A stretch of 64,000 nucleotides of DNA. It comes from CAZDCD01 sp964503885 (GTDB lineage: Bacteria; Bacteroidota; Bacteroidia; Bacteroidales; UBA10428). The notes under the pieces are model-generated. The model saw nothing but the letters and a program-made list of their open reading frames with translations, was not told where the DNA came from and ran no database searches. A program made the position numbers and the translations under genes. The DNA lies in NCBI GenBank assembly GCA_964503885.1, contig CAZDCD010000003.1, forward strand, positions 124,001 to 188,000. Direction: 5' to 3'. Below are positions 26,724 to 35,962 of this stretch, piece by piece (positions within the stretch are counted from its first letter, which is position 1; each line of letters starts with the position of its first letter).

Positions 26724-29387
26724 ATGGAACATAACCTCATAGACAATATACTGAGATCGAAAAAAAAGCTGGCGGAACTTACCGGGTATACCGATATTGC
26801 TGCCGGTATGGAAGCCGAAGGAGGGTGCGGTGTTATCGGCTTTTGCTGCACCGAGCCGGTACCTGGCAAACATATTCACGAGCCTTCACGGCTGATGCAC
26901 AACCGCGGTAATGGCAAAGGCGGCGGTATTGCGGCAGTAGGGTTCATTCCCGAACAGCTTGGTGTCACCAGGGAAGTGCTGGATGAGTGTTATATGCTGC
27001 ATGTCGCCTATCTCGATGCCAAATCGCGAAGCGAAGTGGAAAAAAAGTACATCGATCTGGTATTTGACATAACGAAATCTGCACTGCTCGAAACGGTCGA
27101 TGACTGGAAATCGTTAGCCGGACTGGAAGTTAAGCCTCCCGATGTATACAGGTATTTTGTGAGGGTAAAGGACAGTGCATTGAAATCCTTTATCAGGGAA
27201 AACAACCTGGAGAAGCTTGACAGACGTGATGCTGAAGATGAATTCATTAACCAGAACAGTTTTAGGTTGAATCACGAGTTCTATGTGGCTCCGCCGAAAC
27301 AGCTGGCTTTTGTGATGTCACAAGGCCGCAATATCATGATCCTGAAAGTTGTCGGGTATGCCGAAGCGGTTACCCAATATTATAAGATCGATGATCTTTG
27401 TGCACATATCTGGATAGCACACCAGCGCTATCCCACGAGGGGCCGTGTCTGGCATCCCGGCGGTGCGCATCCGTTCACGGCAATGAATATGGCGCTTGTG
27501 CATAACGGCGACTTTGCCAATTACCATTCGGTGACCGAATACCTGAAACAACGGAACATTTTCCCACAGTTCATTACCGATACTGAGGTTTCCGCGCTCA
27601 TGTTCGACCTGCTTTCAAGAACTTATAAGTATCCGGTGGAATATATCATTGAAGCGCTGGCGCCTACCACCGAACTCGACTTTGACCGGTTACCCCGGGA
27701 GAAACAAAAAATATACCGTGCTATACAGGCATCGCATATGCACGGGTCGCCCGACGGGCCATGGTTTTTCATTATTGCCAGGAACCTGCTCAATAACCGC
27801 AGGTTTCAGCTCTTGGGCATTACCGATACCGCAATGCTGAGGCCACAGGTTTTTGCTTTTGCTGACGGGGAAATCCAGGTAGGAATTATCGGCTCGGAAA
27901 AGCAGGCCATCGATGCTACACTGGTCAGTTTGTCTGAGGACGATAAACGAATTTGTCCGGTTGCTGACAAATACTGGAATGCACGCGGCGGCAGCCATTC
28001 AGACGGCGGCACTTTCATGTTCGATCTCATCTCCGATGCCAAAGGTAAATACAGGCTGGAATGCAAAGATAAGTTCGGTACACCCGTTTACGCAACCGGT
28101 AAGACCGAGAGTTGTGATTTCACCACCGAAACAGGGTCATCGAAGATTAAGGACCAGATCATAAAAGCCATTACCAACCATCTCGAGGAAAAGAAAGACC
28201 TGACCGAATTTTTTAAATCGAGTATCCCGGGATGGGCGTTCGGCGATTTCTGGGCTACCTGTAAGATCATCAGGGAGCTTGCAAAAAACAACCTGTATAC
28301 CGGCTATGCCATAAAAACCCTTACCATGCTGAACGATCAGCATTACCCGACAGGCACCAAAAGGCGCAGCCATATTCTGCATATCATCCGTAGCGAGCTG
28401 AATGAATTATTTCAGGATATTCCCAAATTAAAAGAGAAGAATGCCGATACCATTTACCGCCTGATCAATTACGAAACACGAAAAGACCTCAGGAAGCCTG
28501 CGGGCAATGAAAAAACACTGGTAATCGATGCAAAGCTCTTTCCTCCCGAAGGTGAGGAATGCGATGCCATGATCCTCGTGCGTGCATATATGGTGGGGTG
28601 GCGGAACTTCATCGTATTCAACTGTGCAGGCCAGCGCTATGTCGGTTGCGGCCTGGGCCCGCAGACGCATGATGTGAGCATAGATGTATACGGCAGTTGC
28701 GGCGACTACCTGGCTTCAGGGATCGACGGGGCCGTAATCACCGTTCATGGAAACGCGCAGGATCAGCTAGGGCAGATTGTCAAGGATGGGAAGCTTGTCA
28801 TTCACGGTGATGTCGGCCAGACATTCCTGTACGGTGCAAAGGGAGGTTCGATCTTTGTAAAGGGCAATGCCGCAGGTCGTCCTATGATCAATTCAGTCGG
28901 AAGACCGCGTGTGATCATCAACGGCACGAGCCTCGACTTCCTCGGCGAATCCTTTATGGCCGGTGATCCGCATGATAAAGGCGGATTTGTGATCGTGAAC
29001 GGCATCCGGTTTAATGAGGAAGGCGAGATTGAGCCCCTGCCTGAACCCTATCCGGGAAGCAATCTTTTTTCGCTGGCATCGGGCGGAGCCGCCTTTATCA
29101 GGGATCCGCACCGCAAGCTGGTAGTACAACAGCTGAACGGCTGCCTGTTCACACCGCTGACAGAAAAAGACTGGGAGCTGATCTATCCCTATTTGAAAGA
29201 GAATGAAAGGCTGTTCAGGATAAAGGTCGATGAGCTGCTAACCGTAGACGGCAGAAAAATGAAACCGTCAAGGGTTTACCGTAAGGTGGTTCCCAGTATC
29301 GAAGGTGTTCCCTCGACACCCGAAAAAGATGTATACAGCGAGGGAGAAGATATCGAGGATATGGTGGAAGAGAAAGCAGAACTGTAA
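26724..29387 (+). CDS. Class-II glutamine amidotransferase / GXGXG glutamate synthase subunit
   Basis: The 887-residue protein begins with a class-II GATase domain: catalytic Cys in EAEGGCGVIGF at position 35, MHNRGNGKGGGIAAVGF, HQRYPTRGRVWHPGGAHPFTAMNMALVHNGDFANY, and FITDTEVSALMFDLL. Class-II enzymes need the Cys at the mature N-terminus, so a 34-residue propeptide must be removed, or the domain is inactive. The C-terminal ~280 residues are the GXGXG beta-helix of glutamate synthase (YVGCGLGPQTHDVSIDVYG, GDYLASGIDGAVITVHGNAQ, GDVGQTFLYGAKGGSIFVKGNAAG, INGTSLDFLGESFMAGD). A less familiar helical linker joins the parts. With the 25149 protein it supplies ammonia from glutamine. Confidence 0.85.
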   Translation: MEHNLIDNILRSKKKLAELTGYTDIAAGMEAEGGCGVIGFCCTEPVPGKHIHEPSRLMHNRGNGKGGGIAAVGFIPEQLGVTREVLDECYMLHVAYLDAKSRSEVEKKYIDLVFDITKSALLETVDDWKSLAGLEVKPPDVYRYFVRVKDSALKSFIRENNLEKLDRRDAEDEFINQNSFRLNHEFYVAPPKQLAFVMSQGRNIMILKVVGYAEAVTQYYKIDDLCAHIWIAHQRYPTRGRVWHPGGAHPFTAMNMALVHNGDFANYHSVTEYLKQRNIFPQFITDTEVSALMFDLLSRTYKYPVEYIIEALAPTTELDFDRLPREKQKIYRAIQASHMHGSPDGPWFFIIARNLLNNRRFQLLGITDTAMLRPQVFAFADGEIQVGIIGSEKQAIDATLVSLSEDDKRICPVADKYWNARGGSHSDGGTFMFDLISDAKGKYRLECKDKFGTPVYATGKTESCDFTTETGSSKIKDQIIKAITNHLEEKKDLTEFFKSSIPGWAFGDFWATCKIIRELAKNNLYTGYAIKTLTMLNDQHYPTGTKRRSHILHIIRSELNELFQDIPKLKEKNADTIYRLINYETRKDLRKPAGNEKTLVIDAKLFPPEGEECDAMILVRAYMVGWRNFIVFNCAGQRYVGCGLGPQTHDVSIDVYGSCGDYLASGIDGAVITVHGNAQDQLGQIVKDGKLVIHGDVGQTFLYGAKGGSIFVKGNAAGRPMINSVGRPRVIINGTSLDFLGESFMAGDPHDKGGFVIVNGIRFNEEGEIEPLPEPYPGSNLFSLASGGAAFIRDPHRKLVVQQLNGCLFTPLTEKDWELIYPYLKENERLFRIKVDELLTVDGRKMKPSRVYRKVVPSIEGVPSTPEKDVYSEGEDIEDMVEEKAEL

Positions 29388-29405
29388 GCAATAATACCAT
29401 ATAAC

Positions 29406-29963
29406 ATGGCTATTACAATCAGTAAAGAGAAAAAAACAGGATCACTGATCGATGCTGTGGAGGAGATCTCCGGGGTGAATATCAGCCAGTGCCTTCAGTG
29501 TAAAAAATGCAGCAATGGTTGTCCGGTGGTAAGTCTTTCTTCGATAGGCCCTGCCGAGACGATCAGACGGATACAGCTGGATGCCGGCGATGAACTGTAT
29601 GAAAGTGACCTGGTATGGATGTGTGTTTCGTGTGAGACGTGCTATGCACGATGTCCGATGCAGATCGATATGGCTTCTGTTATGGATGCCCTGAGGGTTT
29701 TGACCGTGCGGAAAAAAACATCAGGGGTGAAAGGGAATGTCCACCTTTTCAATAAGGCGTTCCTGAATACGGTAAGGTTCTTCGGAAGAACATATGATCT
29801 TGGAATGATTGCCTCGTATAAGGTTGGAACATCAACCTACATGCAGGATAGTGATAAATTTCCGATGATGCTGAGGAAAAGAAAGATAGCGCTGTTTCCT
29901 TCTTTTAAAGCAAACAAAAAATATATAAAGAGAATATTTAAGAACAGGGACAAAGCAAATTGA
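29406..29963 (+). CDS. hdrC: Heterodisulfide-reductase-like subunit C
   Basis: The 185-residue protein has two 4Fe-4S motifs, CLQCKKCSNGCPV near residue 31 and CVSCETCYARCPMQIDMASVMDALR near residue 70. This is the standard HdrC arrangement for passing electrons between HdrA and HdrB. A C-terminal extension (FGRTYDLGMIASYKVGTST, basic tail) is like soluble HdrC proteins of MetFV-HdrABC sets. There is no membrane segment, so it is not an HdrE/DsrM-type partner. It starts 18 bases after the GATase gene. The 200-base AT-rich gap to hdrB is unusual in this otherwise packed operon. Confidence 0.9.
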   Translation: MAITISKEKKTGSLIDAVEEISGVNISQCLQCKKCSNGCPVVSLSSIGPAETIRRIQLDAGDELYESDLVWMCVSCETCYARCPMQIDMASVMDALRVLTVRKKTSGVKGNVHLFNKAFLNTVRFFGRTYDLGMIASYKVGTSTYMQDSDKFPMMLRKRKIALFPSFKANKKYIKRIFKNRDKAN

Positions 29964-30163
29964 GATGGGTTATTTCACGCAACTTATACAAAGCAAATAA
30001 ACGCAAAGTACGCTAAGATAAAATATTGAATGGACCAACAGATTAGTAAATAAAATACAGCATTTTGCGAGCTTTGCGAGAAAAAAAGAAAATTCTCTAA
30101 AAGTTCATAAGGACAGAAGACGTAAAAAGAAAAATAAACAGAAAAATTAAGAAAAATAAACTC
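29964..30163. other. AT-rich spacer between hdrC and hdrB
   Basis: This 200-base interval is strongly A-rich (for example runs of AAAA and AAAAA before 30163) and breaks an otherwise tight operon. It has no open frame and no clear terminator hairpin. It could hold an internal promoter or RNA-processing site. Nothing decisive is visible. Confidence 0.35.
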
Positions 30164-31036
30164 ATGAAATACGCATATTACCCCGGATGTTCGGCTGAAT
30201 CGACAGCGCGGGATCAGTACATGTCGGTGCGTGAGGTTGCAGGTAAACTCGGTATTGAACTTATCGAACCAAAAGGGTGGACATGCTGCGGATCGACACC
30301 CGCACATCATACCGATAAAATTCTGTCCATTGCCCTCCCCGCAGCCAACCTGCTTATGGCGCAAAAAATGGGCCTCGATATGGTAGTTTTCTGCGCGGCA
30401 TGCTATAACCGCATGAAGGTGGCCAATCATGAGATACGGATCGATGCGGGTATCCGTAAAGAAGTGGCAGCCTCCCTGGGTGAAGAGTATGACGGGAATG
30501 TACGCGTATTGCATTTTGTTGAGGTCTTGTTAAAAGAAACAGGGACTGAGTCACTGAAAAAACAGTTTACGCATACGCTCGACGGATTGAAAGTGGCCTC
30601 GTATTATGGCTGCCTGCTGGTCAGACCCTCCGAAGTTACCGGTTTCGATGATCCAGAAAACCCAACCCTGATCGATCAACTGGTGAAATGCATGGAAGGG
30701 GAAAGTATTGACTGGCCCCATAAAACAGCATGCTGCGGGGGTGGATTTGCGATCTCGAGAACCGACATCGTGCTGGAGCTCTCTAATTCCATTCTCGGCA
30801 TGGCTGCAGCATCAGGTGTACAATGCATAGCTGTTGCCTGCCCGATGTGCCAGATAAACCTCGACATGCGGCAGGGGAATATCAATGCGGTTAAAAAAAC
30901 GGAATATGAAATACCTGTTGTTTACATATCGCAATTGCTTGGGTTATGCCTTGGAATTTCTCCGCGGAAGCTGGGAATGAACAAATGCATAGTCTCACCC
31001 AAACCGGTAATTGACTTTGTCAGGGAATCGGTATAA
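30164..31036 (+). CDS. hdrB: Heterodisulfide-reductase-like subunit B
   Basis: The 290-residue protein has two CCG domains: YYPGCSAESTARDQY plus EPKGWTCCGSTPAHHT, and SYYGCLLVRPSEVTGFDDPENP plus WPHKTACCGGGFAISRTD. A following CPMCQINLDMRQGN segment is typical. Such motifs bind the noncubane [4Fe-4S] clusters of HdrB, the site of disulfide (or other two-electron) reduction in methanogens. In MetFV-containing complexes of non-methanogens the physiological acceptor of HdrB is not certain. It is soluble and full length for the family. hdrA begins 15 bases after its stop. Confidence 0.9.
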   Translation: MKYAYYPGCSAESTARDQYMSVREVAGKLGIELIEPKGWTCCGSTPAHHTDKILSIALPAANLLMAQKMGLDMVVFCAACYNRMKVANHEIRIDAGIRKEVAASLGEEYDGNVRVLHFVEVLLKETGTESLKKQFTHTLDGLKVASYYGCLLVRPSEVTGFDDPENPTLIDQLVKCMEGESIDWPHKTACCGGGFAISRTDIVLELSNSILGMAAASGVQCIAVACPMCQINLDMRQGNINAVKKTEYEIPVVYISQLLGLCLGISPRKLGMNKCIVSPKPVIDFVRESV

Positions 31037-31051
31037 ACGAATAGCTAAAGA

Positions 31052-34000
31052 ATGATCATGAACAGCAAGAAAAATATGGTTGGTGCCGTTTTGGTCGAAG
31101 GTGGCGGAATAGCCGGCGTGCAGGCCTCTCTCGACCTGGCCAATTCGGGTTACAAAGTATACCTCGTTAACAGATCAGCCACCATTGGCGGGATGATGTC
31201 GCATCTTGACAAAACGTTTCCCACAGGCGACTGCGCTATCTGTGTGATCTCTCCGAAACTTGTTGAATGTGCACGAAATCTTAATATTGAAATTCTTACG
31301 CTTTCAGAACTCGTTAAGCTCGAAGGGGAACCGGGCAATTTCAAAGCGTTCGTTAAAAAATCACCCCGGTTCATTAATGAACAGATCTGTAACGATTGCG
31401 GCGAATGCACAACGGCCTGCCCTGTCGAGATCGACGATAAATTCAACCGCAACCTGGGGAAGCGGAAAGCCGTTCAAAAATATTATTCACAGGCAATTCC
31501 AAACATGCCCAATATCCTGAAGCTGGGCCATGCACCCTGCAAGGTGAAATGTCCGGCCAATATTAATGTTCAGGGGTATGTTCAGCTGATAAAGAAAAAG
31601 GAATATGTGAAGGCGGTAAAGCTGATGAGGGAGAGAAACCCGTTTGCCGCAATATGCGGGCGTGTGTGTCCGGCCCCTTGTGAAAGTGCATGCACCCGGT
31701 CGAAGGTCGACAGTGCCATTGCCATCCGCCAGCTGAAAAGGTTTGCTTCAGATGAGGAGATGCGGCTGGTCAGATCCGGTGAATTGGCATTACCCGAAGA
31801 AAAAGTCCCGCAGCCCGGCGCAAAGAAAGTAGCCATTATCGGGGCGGGCCCTTCGGGCCTGACAGCAGCCGGCTATCTGGCAGACAAGGGATTTGCCGTC
31901 ACCATTTATGAAACCAGAGATATTGCCGGAGGAATGCTGTACTGGGGCATACCGCAGTACAGGCTGCCGAAGGAAATCCTTGATTATGAGATAGAACTTA
32001 TCCGGCGCAAGGGGGTAAAGATCATTTTAAACTGCGCTGTTGGTAAAGACATAAGCTTTGATGAGCTATATAATAATAACGATGCCGTATACATCAGCGC
32101 CGGTGCACATGTGAGCAGAAAACTCGGTATTAAAGGCGAAGATAAGGAAGGAGTGCTTCATGGCGTCGAGTTTCTCAGACAGGTAGGCAATCCCCAAGAA
32201 AAACCTGTTTTCAAAGGAAAAGTTACGGTTATTGGAGGTGGAAATGTGGCTGTTGATGTGGCACGTACAGCCCTCAGGTTGGGAGCAAAAAAGGTAGAGC
32301 TGATCTCACTCGAGCAGCGCAACGAGATGCCGGCGTATACCGAAGAGATCGAAGCCACGCTGGCTGAAGGAATTACCATCAGCAATGGCTGGGGCCCAAA
32401 AAAGATCATGGGAAACGGATCAGTCAGGGGTATTGAACTTAAACGATGCCTGAGCGTATTCGATGAGAATAAGAAATTCAGTCCGGTTTATGATGAACAT
32501 AAGCTGACCAAAGTGAAAACAGACCACCTGATCGTTGCCATAGGACAGAAGCTTGATGACCAGCTCACTGAACATATTGGGATCGATATGGAAAGAGGGT
32601 ACTTTAAAGCAAATCCTGTGACGCTTGAAACCTCACTGAAAGGCGTTTTTGCCGGGGGCGATAATGCTTCAGGCCCGGCCAGTGTTATTGAGGCTGTGGC
32701 GGCAGGGAACCGCGCCGCCGAATCCATCGGCCATTACCTGAATAAAGAAGATATGCATTCTGTCCGGTTTGAAAATACGTTAAAACCGGTATCCGAAGAA
32801 CTGCTGCCCGATCTTACCGGTGTGGCATGGAAATCACGTGCCCTGGCCGGCGAGCTGGAGCCGGGAAAACGGCTTGATAATTTCAATGAGATTGAATCTG
32901 CATTTTCCGCTGATGATGCTTCTGCCGAAGCCGAACGGTGCCTAAACTGCGCTCAGTGTTCGGAGTGTATGGAATGTGAAACCGCCTGCGAAAAGAAAGC
33001 CATTGATCACGCCATGCATGAACAGATGGTGGAACTTGAAGTGGGAGCTGTGGTTCTGACACCTGGTATTGAAGAATTCACTGCCGAAATCAAAGGTGAA
33101 TACGGTTTTAAACGGTATACGAATGTGCTGACCAGCGTGCAGTTTGAGCGCATGCTTTCTGCTGCGGGTCCTTATGGCGGCCATCTGTTGCGGAAAGACA
33201 ATGAAAAAGAGGCTACCCGCATTGCATGGATCCAGTGTGTGGGTTCACGTGATTCAAAAACCAACGAATATTGCTCTTCCATATGTTGTATGGCCACGAC
33301 CAAACAGGCCATGATCGCCTCCGAACACGTGCATGGTCTGGAGGGAACTATATTCAATATGGATATCAGAGCCCATGGCAAAGATTTCGATCAGTATTAC
33401 GAACGGGCCAGGGCCATGAAGAATATCCGGTATGTAAAAAGCATGCCTTCACGGATCATTCAGATGCCGCAAACCAACGATCTGCGACTGGGATATATCG
33501 ACCCGCAGAAGGGTTATGTCGAACAGGATTTCGACCTGGTCGTTCTGGCTGTGGGTCTCGACCCCAAAGCGAACGTTTCCGAAAGCATCCGGAGATTGGG
33601 AATTGAAATGAATGAATATGGTTTTTGTGCTACCGACAGGCTAAATCCCCTTATAACGTCAAAACCAGGCGTGTTTGTCGGCGGGGCGTTCCAGGAGCCG
33701 AAAGACATTCCCGAAACAGTCATGCAGGCAAGTGCGGCAGCCTCAATGGCTATGGAGTTGCTTGCCCCGGTAAAGAACACATTGATCATATCCAAAGACT
33801 ATCCCCGGGAACATGATGTGACGGATGAAAAACCCAGGATAGGGGTTTTCGTATGTCATTGCGGGATAAATATTGCAGGGACTGTTGACGTGGAAAAAGT
33901 CACTGAGAGGATTAAAAATGAACCGGGAGTCGTGTTTGCCTCACATACCATGTACACCTGCTCAAATGCAAGCCTGTCGAACATCAAAGAGCAGATCACA

Positions 34001-35509
34001 CTGCACCGGTTGAACCGGATTGTTGTAGCTTCATGTACTCCGCGAACACACGAGCCTATTTTCAGGGAGACATTGCGCGAAGCGGGATTGAACCCCTACC
34101 TTTTCGAGTTATCTAACATACGCGATCAATGTTCATGGGTACACTCGTCGGAGCCTGAAAGAGCTACGGAGAAAGCCATTGAGCTTGTTAAAATGTCGAT
34201 CTCAAGGTCTTACTATTTAATCCCTCTAGAAGGTGACCGGATACCTATCCGTCAGAATGGTATGGTTATCGGAGGGGGTGTGAGCGGGATGTCGGCCGCC
34301 TTATCGCTGGCCGAACAAGGGTATGATGTCGACCTGATCGAAAAATCCTCACAGCTGGGAGGAAACCTGACAAACATTAACAGCACGCTGGAGCAGGATA
34401 ATCTTGCCGGATTTAAAAAACAACTGATCGAAAGTGTAAACACACAACGGAATATAGATGTCTACCTGGATTCCGAGATTGAAAGCGTTTCGGGGCATAT
34501 CGGCGATTTTAAAATTAAGCTCATCAGGGAAGGCAAATCCAGAGAACTAATGTGCGGCGCCATTATTATCGCTACAGGTGCAAAGCCGGCCACAACCGAA
34601 GAATATTCTTACGGGATCGTTAAAAATATCATGACCCAGCTGGATTTGGAAAAAGCACTAAGCAGGAAAAATGGCGAAAAGAAAGGCCAGACTTATGTGA
34701 TGATCCAATGTGTAGGATCCAGGAACGAGGAAAAACCTTATTGCAGCCGGATATGCTGTTCCATGGCTGTTAAAAATGCCTTGAAAATAAAGAAAGGTGA
34801 TCCGGATGCCAGGATATTCATCCTTTACAGAGATATAAGAACTTACGGCTTCAGGGAAAAATATTACCACGAAGCCAGAAAAACCGGGGTTATTTTTATT
34901 CGCTACAGCGAAGAAAATGCACCGGCCGTATCGGATATTGATGGAGTGCTGAGCTCGGTCAAGGTGGAAAGCCCCGATTTTCCCGAACCCATTGTTATTG
35001 AAGCCGACAAGCTGATCTTAAGCACTGGATTGGATGCAAACGAAGACAACAGGCGGATTTCGAATATGCTTAAAGTCCCCCTGAATGCCAATGGATTTTA
35101 TGTGGAAGCCCACATGAAACTGAGGCCGGTCGATTTTGCCACTGAGGGACTGTTCCTCAGCGGTCTGGCCCACTCACCGAAAATGATCGATGAGAATATC
35201 TCGCAGGCGAAGGCTGCTGCAGCACGGGCGGCCACCATTCTCTCAAAGACCCATCTCGAAGTGGGTGCACAGGTTTCGGAAGTCGATCAGAACAAGTGTA
35301 TTTCGTGCATGACATGTGTGAAGGTTTGTCCCTATGGGGCACCTGCGCTCAACTACGACCATAAGGCTGAGATTGAAAAAGCCAAATGCATGGGTTGCGG
35401 GATCTGCGCTTCCGAATGTCCCGCAAGGGCTATACAGCTAAACCATTTCAGGTCTGACCATTACATGAATATGATCGATAAGTTGTTTGATGTTGCAGAA
35501 ACCGTATAG
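31052..35509 (+). CDS. hdrA: HdrA fusion: HdrA half, GltD/NfnB-like NAD(P)H module, second HdrA, ferredoxin
   Basis: The protein has 1485 residues, more than twice a normal HdrA. It opens with an HdrA FAD motif (EGGGIAGVQASLDLANSGY near 17) and CNDCGECTTAC (112). A GltD-like module then spans about 160-560: Fer4_20 cysteines CKVKCPAN and CGRVCPAPCESAC (201), FAD motif IIGAGPSGLTAAGYL (262), NAD(P)H-type GGGNVAVDVARTALRLG (395) and VFAGGDN (531). Residues ~629-910 resume an HdrA body (CLNCAQCSECMEC, WIQCVGSRD). A complete second HdrA starts near 930 (VFVCHCGINIAGTVDV; GGGVSGMSAALSLAEQGY near 1072; IQCVGSRNEEKPYCSRICC near 1217). Two 4Fe-4S motifs end it (CISCMTCVKVCP, CMGCGICASECP). At least three flavin sites are implied. 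It is likely the bifurcating and NAD(P)H-oxidising hub. Confidence 0.9.
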   Translation: MIMNSKKNMVGAVLVEGGGIAGVQASLDLANSGYKVYLVNRSATIGGMMSHLDKTFPTGDCAICVISPKLVECARNLNIEILTLSELVKLEGEPGNFKAFVKKSPRFINEQICNDCGECTTACPVEIDDKFNRNLGKRKAVQKYYSQAIPNMPNILKLGHAPCKVKCPANINVQGYVQLIKKKEYVKAVKLMRERNPFAAICGRVCPAPCESACTRSKVDSAIAIRQLKRFASDEEMRLVRSGELALPEEKVPQPGAKKVAIIGAGPSGLTAAGYLADKGFAVTIYETRDIAGGMLYWGIPQYRLPKEILDYEIELIRRKGVKIILNCAVGKDISFDELYNNNDAVYISAGAHVSRKLGIKGEDKEGVLHGVEFLRQVGNPQEKPVFKGKVTVIGGGNVAVDVARTALRLGAKKVELISLEQRNEMPAYTEEIEATLAEGITISNGWGPKKIMGNGSVRGIELKRCLSVFDENKKFSPVYDEHKLTKVKTDHLIVAIGQKLDDQLTEHIGIDMERGYFKANPVTLETSLKGVFAGGDNASGPASVIEAVAAGNRAAESIGHYLNKEDMHSVRFENTLKPVSEELLPDLTGVAWKSRALAGELEPGKRLDNFNEIESAFSADDASAEAERCLNCAQCSECMECETACEKKAIDHAMHEQMVELEVGAVVLTPGIEEFTAEIKGEYGFKRYTNVLTSVQFERMLSAAGPYGGHLLRKDNEKEATRIAWIQCVGSRDSKTNEYCSSICCMATTKQAMIASEHVHGLEGTIFNMDIRAHGKDFDQYYERARAMKNIRYVKSMPSRIIQMPQTNDLRLGYIDPQKGYVEQDFDLVVLAVGLDPKANVSESIRRLGIEMNEYGFCATDRLNPLITSKPGVFVGGAFQEPKDIPETVMQASAAASMAMELLAPVKNTLIISKDYPREHDVTDEKPRIGVFVCHCGINIAGTVDVEKVTERIKNEPGVVFASHTMYTCSNASLSNIKEQITLHRLNRIVVASCTPRTHEPIFRETLREAGLNPYLFELSNIRDQCSWVHSSEPERATEKAIELVKMSISRSYYLIPLEGDRIPIRQNGMVIGGGVSGMSAALSLAEQGYDVDLIEKSSQLGGNLTNINSTLEQDNLAGFKKQLIESVNTQRNIDVYLDSEIESVSGHIGDFKIKLIREGKSRELMCGAIIIATGAKPATTEEYSYGIVKNIMTQLDLEKALSRKNGEKKGQTYVMIQCVGSRNEEKPYCSRICCSMAVKNALKIKKGDPDARIFILYRDIRTYGFREKYYHEARKTGVIFIRYSEENAPAVSDIDGVLSSVKVESPDFPEPIVIEADKLILSTGLDANEDNRRISNMLKVPLNANGFYVEAHMKLRPVDFATEGLFLSGLAHSPKMIDENISQAKAAAARAATILSKTHLEVGAQVSEVDQNKCISCMTCVKVCPYGAPALNYDHKAEIEKAKCMGCGICASECPARAIQLNHFRSDHYMNMIDKLFDVAETV

Positions 35510-35512
35510 AAC

Positions 35513-35962
35513 ATGGATAATTCAAACTTTGAACCTAAAATAGTCGCTTTCTGCTGCCACTACTGCGCGTATGCCTCCGCAGACCTGGCCGGCTCAATGC
35601 GCCTTCAGTATCCTACAGGGGTAAGGATAATCCGTACGCCCTGCACCGGGAGACTGGAGATGGAATACTATATGAAAGCGCTGGAAAAGGGTGCTGACGG
35701 GGTGCTTATTGCAGGGTGCCTTGAAGGTGGGTGCCACTTTATTGATGGCAACCTCTTTGCAAAAAAAAGGGTGAATGCTATCCGCAATATCCTTGAAGAA
35801 TGTGGCCTAGAAAAAGAACGTTTGCGGATGGTCAATGTTTCCGCAGCCGGGGCAGTTAATCTCGTCAGACTTATCCATGAACTTGTAGAAGAAATTAAAC
35901 AACTGGGGCCTAACCCGATTGGAATAAAAAGTATAAAACTAAACGAGGAGAACCAGCAATGA
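35513..35962 (+). CDS. mvhD: MvhD-type Fe-S subunit (canonical)
   Basis: The 149-residue protein shows the full MvhD signature: IVAFCCHYCAYASADLAG, RIIRTPCTGRLEMEYYMKALEKGADGVLIAGCLEGGCHFIDGN, AKKRVNAIRNIL. The N-terminal Cys motif is complete, unlike the first copy at 22435. MvhD carries a [2Fe-2S] cluster that links an electron donor or acceptor module to HdrA. It starts three bases after hdrA and overlaps metV by four, the order seen in MetFV-HdrABC-MvhD sets. It is therefore the likely bridge between HdrA and MetFV, while the 22435 copy may serve another partner. Confidence 0.92.
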   Translation: MDNSNFEPKIVAFCCHYCAYASADLAGSMRLQYPTGVRIIRTPCTGRLEMEYYMKALEKGADGVLIAGCLEGGCHFIDGNLFAKKRVNAIRNILEECGLEKERLRMVNVSAAGAVNLVRLIHELVEEIKQLGPNPIGIKSIKLNEENQQ

